Shown here piece by piece: positions 60,548 through 64,000 of a stretch of DNA of 64,000 bases. The stretch's first letter is position 1. Each line of letters starts with the position of its first letter. The notes below the pieces were generated by a model. That model had not been told where the DNA came from, searched no databases, and saw nothing but the letters and a program-made list of their open reading frames with translations. The stretch comes from UBA4416 sp038327195 (GTDB lineage Bacteria; Bacteroidota; Bacteroidia; B-17B0; Aurantibacillaceae), in the NCBI GenBank assembly GCA_038327195.1, contig JBBQKU010000010.1, positions 1 through 64,000 on the forward strand, in the 5' to 3' direction. Made by a program: the position numbers and the translations under genes.

Positions 60548-61693
60548 TTATTTTTCATCATTTTGTTTTATAAAAAAACTGTAAATAGTTTTAAACTTTT
60601 GAAAATCGATAAAAATATCATTATAAATTGCTGGATTTTCTTCAGGATTAATTTTTTCTCCAACCATATAAAAATACTTTAATTTGCCATAAGCAGCTAA
60701 AGTATAAAAAGTCCAATCTTGGTATTTATATGGAAATAATTCTAAGAATTTTGTATTAGTTTTACAAAACATAATATTGGTTAGAGCTGCCCCATGTGGT
60801 GCTATTATGTTATCTGCATTATAAAATAGAGTAGCTTGTTCTTTAAACGATAGTTTATCAAGTGCGTAAAAATAGTATCCTTCGTTTTTCAAAAATGCAA
60901 TTAGTTCATCGGATTTTATTAATTTTCTGTAAGTTACATTTCCTCTTTCAATAAATATTTTTTTTGGAGAATTTTCTTTTAATAAAATAGTTGGATCTTT
61001 AAAAATAGTTTGATTAAAATTTATTGATGATAAATCATTGAATTTTGCAAAGCCAAGTTGAATGGGATTTTCTTTAATTGCTATATAAATGCAATCACTA
61101 TTACAAGGATAGTTAATGATTTGTTCTCTTTTTATTCCAAGTAGAGCTAAAGAGTCTAATTGAAAATTTTTAAGTTCGATATCGCCAACATAATAATAAT
61201 CGATCATTTCTTTTTTAATACTTTTCCAATAAAAATATAATAATGGTAATGTAAATTGAAACCAATGAGCATAATTATTAACATTAGAGTTAGATAGATA
61301 AGCAATTGATCCATTTATGAATTTTGCTTTTTTTAAATATTTAGTAGATATCGGTAAGGCATATAATGAAATATCTTTTTGATAAATTACATTTTTTTGA
61401 GGGGTTAATAAAAAATTTCTGTTAAACTGATAATTTTTGTTTTTTATTTCTAATATTAAACATTCTACAATAGATTCAAAATCACCAAAATGTTGTATAT
61501 CATCTTCGGGTAGATGGGTTGATTGTTGAATTTTAAATTCATTTTTCTCATTTATAATGTTGTATTGGATTTCATTACTATTATCTTTTTGAAACGTTTT
61601 AATTTCTTGAGAATCAAATGATATAACGCGAATTGGTCTTTTTTGAATAAGTCGCATTAAATGGTTGATGATTATTTTCACTAATTCCCTCAT
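60548..61693 (-). CDS. Glycosyltransferase family 61 protein
   Basis: 381 residues. GT61/DUF563 signature: RGNVTYRKLIKSDEL (near 255-270), FKEQATLFYNADNIIAPHGA (287-306) and LTNIMFCKTNTKFLELFP. GT61 covers beta-1,2-xylosyl- and O-GlcNAc-type transferases of plants and animals, and many uncharacterised bacterial ones. Third gene of the wecB-GT4-GT61 run, four bases after GT4. Donor sugar unknown. Confidence 0.82.
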   Translation of the reverse strand: MRELVKIIINHLMRLIQKRPIRVISFDSQEIKTFQKDNSNEIQYNIINEKNEFKIQQSTHLPEDDIQHFGDFESIVECLILEIKNKNYQFNRNFLLTPQKNVIYQKDISLYALPISTKYLKKAKFINGSIAYLSNSNVNNYAHWFQFTLPLLYFYWKSIKKEMIDYYYVGDIELKNFQLDSLALLGIKREQIINYPCNSDCIYIAIKENPIQLGFAKFNDLSSINFNQTIFKDPTILLKENSPKKIFIERGNVTYRKLIKSDELIAFLKNEGYYFYALDKLSFKEQATLFYNADNIIAPHGAALTNIMFCKTNTKFLELFPYKYQDWTFYTLAAYGKLKYFYMVGEKINPEENPAIYNDIFIDFQKFKTIYSFFIKQNDEK

Positions 61694-61697
61694 TTGT

Positions 61698-62861
61698 CTA
61701 TTTTAAACGCTCACTTACTTTTTTGATTTTAGTTAGGGTTGTTAAAATAATTTCATCCCACAAAAAATTATTTTTTATAATCTCATATGAATTATTTTGT
61801 TGTTCTTCTAACTTTTCTTTATTCAGTTTTATATATTGAAGTATTGCTGATTTTAATTCAATTGTATTTCTGGGAGAAATTAAAATTCCATTTTGTTCAT
61901 TTACTAATAAGTTTACAGCACCTACATCCGATGCTATAACTGCCATTTTATTTGCCATAGCCTCAATAATTACATTTGGCATACCTTCAGAATAACTTGG
62001 ACATACTATTACATCAGCCTTTTCAAGATGCTTTTTCATATTTGTATCATCTCTTATTTCTCCAATGTATTCAATTTTATTATGAATAATTTTTGCATCG
62101 TTTATTATTGGCCCAATAAATTGAAATTTGAATTCTAATTCTTTATTTTTTAATAAATCGTTAAGTACACTATTTAATTCCTTTAACCCTTTTCGTTCAT
62201 CAAACCTGCCAATAAATAAAAAATTGATTATAGGATTTGGTTGTTTTTCCCTTTTTAATAGCCATTTATCTTCTATCGCACTTGGAATTTCTATGATTTT
62301 ATTTTTTGGGACATACGCTTCTTCAATTAGTATATCTGTAATTTTACTTCCATAGGAAAAAACATAATCACTTTTATCTATTATTTTTTTTGCAAAGAAA
62401 TTCATAAATCTCTTTTTCCATTTTGAGGCTAATCGATTGTCAGGTTCTTGAAACATTTCATATCCATGAAAATTAATTCCAATTGGAGGGCATTTCAATC
62501 CTTTGTTTTTTTCTAGAATAAGTTTCCAACCTGAAAACCCTTTTGTATAAATAAAATCATAAGTGTTTAATTTTGGCTTAATGATTTTAAATATAATCTC
62601 AGAATATTTTTTTGATTCACGAATATAATGGCCAGGTAACTTTCCTAGTTTAGGAAAAGGTATAACAAAGGAGTTTATGTATTTTTTTTCATCATCGTTA
62701 AAACATTCAAGTAGTTCGATGTTTAATGAGCTTTGATTAAAATGAAACAAATCAACATAAATTTTATTTTTTGCAAAATATTTAGCCAAATAAAACGAAT
62801 GCCTTTGCATTCCTCCTATAACATAAGGCGAAATCCCATCAGTTAAAAGAGCTATCCGCAT
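61698..62861 (-). CDS. Glycosyltransferase family 4 protein
   Basis: GT-B retaining glycosyltransferase of 387 residues. N-terminal GISPYVIGGMQRHSFYLAKY, then FIGRFDERKGLKEL (second domain) and the donor-binding VCPSYSEGMPNVIIEAMANK with the E-x7-E pair. Between wecB (five bases) and GT61 (four bases). Sugar specificity unknown. Confidence 0.9.
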   Translation of the reverse strand: MRIALLTDGISPYVIGGMQRHSFYLAKYFAKNKIYVDLFHFNQSSLNIELLECFNDDEKKYINSFVIPFPKLGKLPGHYIRESKKYSEIIFKIIKPKLNTYDFIYTKGFSGWKLILEKNKGLKCPPIGINFHGYEMFQEPDNRLASKWKKRFMNFFAKKIIDKSDYVFSYGSKITDILIEEAYVPKNKIIEIPSAIEDKWLLKREKQPNPIINFLFIGRFDERKGLKELNSVLNDLLKNKELEFKFQFIGPIINDAKIIHNKIEYIGEIRDDTNMKKHLEKADVIVCPSYSEGMPNVIIEAMANKMAVIASDVGAVNLLVNEQNGILISPRNTIELKSAILQYIKLNKEKLEEQQNNSYEIIKNNFLWDEIILTTLTKIKKVSERLK

Positions 62862-62866
62862 GGCAA

Positions 62867-63970
62867 CTATATAATTTTAGTAAGGTTTTCAAATATACGT
62901 TCTGTAGCTTTCCCATCCCAAAATTTCGGAATTGTTCCCTTTTTATAAGTTCCATTTTCTATTTGTAGCAAATAGCTTTTAATAATTTCTAAGTCAAATG
63001 GAATTAATGTATTAGTTCCTTCGGTACAAGTCACGGGGCGTTCTGTATTTGGGCGTAATGTTAAACAAGGTACTTGTAAAAAAGTACTTTCTTCCTGAAT
63101 TCCGCCACTATCTGTTAAAATAAATTTACTGTATTTAATTAATTTTTGAAATGCAAAATAATCTAATGGTTGTGTGAAAATTAATTCTGAAATCTGCTCA
63201 AATTGCGCTTTCAATTCAAAATTTTCAATATTTTTTAAAGTACGAGGATGTACAGGAAAAACAATTTTATAGGATTTAGAAATATGCAAAATTAAATCTA
63301 ATAATTTTTGTAAACCTTCTTTTGTATCAACAGTAGCAGGTCTATGCATCGTTATTAGGACGTATTTTTTTATTTCTAATCCCAACGAATTTAAAATTGG
63401 TGATTGTTCAATATTTGCACTAAATGCTACTATTGTATCAATCATTGTATTTCCTACAAAAAATACGTTTTCTTTATTTATACCATCATTTATTAAATTA
63501 TCCCAACCACTTTGTTCGGTTACTAAAAAATAATTAGTAATATTATCTGTTATCACTCTATTATGCTCTTCAGGCATTGTTTTATCATAACTTCTAAGTC
63601 CACTTTCAACGTGTGCTATTTTAATATTTAATTTATTAGCAGTTAAAGCAGCTGCCACAGTTGAATTAACATCTCCAACAACCATCATTAAATCTGGATT
63701 AAACTCCTCTTTAATAAGTTTCTCCAGCTTTATCATGATTTCAGCAATTTGTGTATTTGCTGAAGCGGTGGTGCTAATATTTAAATAAAAATCGGGTGTT
63801 AAATTAAATTGAGTAAAAAAGATATCTGCCATTTTTTCATCAAAATGTTGTCCTGTATGAACTATTTTTAATTCAATATTCTTGTATTGTGATGAAATTT
63901 TTTTGAATTGGGTAACTTTAATAAAATTTGGCCTTGTACCAATAACTACTAATATTTTTTTAATTGCCAT
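62867..63970 (-). CDS. wecB: UDP-N-acetylglucosamine 2-epimerase (non-hydrolysing)
   Basis: Makes UDP-ManNAc for surface glycans. VVIGTRPNFIKVTQF (8-22), MVVGDVNSTVAAALTA, AHVESGLRSYDKTMPEEHNR and ILTDSGGIQEES are family motifs. 367 residues. First gene of the run wecB, GT4, GT61 with gaps of four to five bases; more polysaccharide genes probably lie beyond the window edge. The ATG at 63970 has only 30 bases upstream in view, so an operon start outside is likely. Confidence 0.93.
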   Translation of the reverse strand: MAIKKILVVIGTRPNFIKVTQFKKISSQYKNIELKIVHTGQHFDEKMADIFFTQFNLTPDFYLNISTTASANTQIAEIMIKLEKLIKEEFNPDLMMVVGDVNSTVAAALTANKLNIKIAHVESGLRSYDKTMPEEHNRVITDNITNYFLVTEQSGWDNLINDGINKENVFFVGNTMIDTIVAFSANIEQSPILNSLGLEIKKYVLITMHRPATVDTKEGLQKLLDLILHISKSYKIVFPVHPRTLKNIENFELKAQFEQISELIFTQPLDYFAFQKLIKYSKFILTDSGGIQEESTFLQVPCLTLRPNTERPVTCTEGTNTLIPFDLEIIKSYLLQIENGTYKKGTIPKFWDGKATERIFENLTKII

Positions 63971-64000
63971 TTTTATGAATAAAAAGAGTTATTTATCGAA

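Noticed and set aside
1..64000. tRNA, rRNA, riboswitch or fluoride-motif RNA genes
   Set aside because: The intergenic regions were read for cloverleaf-like ends and known riboswitch patterns and none was convincing; a covariance search could still find a divergent one.

Overview
The window is strongly AT-rich chromosomal DNA of a member of the Bacteroidota, probably an environmental Flavobacteriales/Sphingobacteriales-like lineage. The evidence is a PorP/SprF-family type IX secretion protein, a secreted protein with a type IX-like C-terminal domain, families found mainly in this phylum (DUF6029, Omp28-like, DUF3127, TPR-SpoIIE, DUF1599), and recurrent TAnnTTTG promoter -7 boxes, two with a convincing -33 partner. 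No tRNA, rRNA, CRISPR array, insertion sequence or prophage was found. Most of the window is ordinary housekeeping sequence.

Layout. 1-3.3 kb: a dispersed intergenic repeat, an RluA-type pseudouridine synthase and a TPR/SpoIIE phosphatase. 3.3-5.9 kb: the most unusual locus, a tight two-gene operon of a MazG-like nucleotide pyrophosphohydrolase and a GIY-YIG / DUF2075 helicase / S24 LexA-like peptidase fusion, with a palindrome over its -7 box. 6.1-10.4 kb: a DUF4349 lipoprotein and the leftward operon mnmE, zinc-ribbon TPR membrane protein, M50-like metalloprotease. 10.5-12.5 kb: sucD between two clusters of dispersed repeats. 12.6-24 kb: a BNR-repeat secreted protein, pyrF, a RecB/AddA-like helicase-nuclease and a 1488-residue secreted orphan. 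24-32.7 kb: YajQ, a TlpA/DUF6029/Omp28-like module, an SLC13 transporter, fmt, HU, a TPR protein and a DUF58 protein.

32.7-41 kb: cysteine desulfurase, argS, threonine aldolase, PorP/SprF with DUF1599, folP, and a 550-residue orphan with a GNAT-like segment. 41-45 kb: more dispersed repeats with a 19-bp tandem array, a DUF3127 OB-fold protein with an SSB-like tail, then ansA, folB, anmK and crcB packed together. 45-53.6 kb: an arginase-family enzyme, a peptidoglycan-related operon (mtgA, serine hydrolase, unknown), a thioredoxin-like protein, phosphoglucomutase, M24 peptidase, DUF1415, RNase HI, a CDP-alcohol phosphatidyltransferase and a small Ala-rich lipoprotein. 53.7-57.9 kb: pyrD with an HMG-CoA lyase-like gene, facing purC and bioA. 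57.9-64 kb: a surface polysaccharide region (O-antigen ligase/polymerase-like protein, acyltransferase, GT61, GT4 and UDP-GlcNAc 2-epimerase), probably continuing beyond the right edge.

Main discovery candidate: the 3330-5890 module. The large protein retains the expected GIY-YIG residues, both Walker motifs, and a complete self-cleavage set (Ala-Gly site, Ser, Lys) in its C-terminal S24 domain. This suggests a damage- or phage-triggered switch fused to a nuclease-helicase and coupled to a dNTP-hydrolysing enzyme. The parts are read from sequence; the defence role is inference. Second are the dispersed hairpin-forming intergenic repeats, with two subfamilies, a 216-bp tandem duplication, a 19-bp array and an apparent reuse as a terminator.
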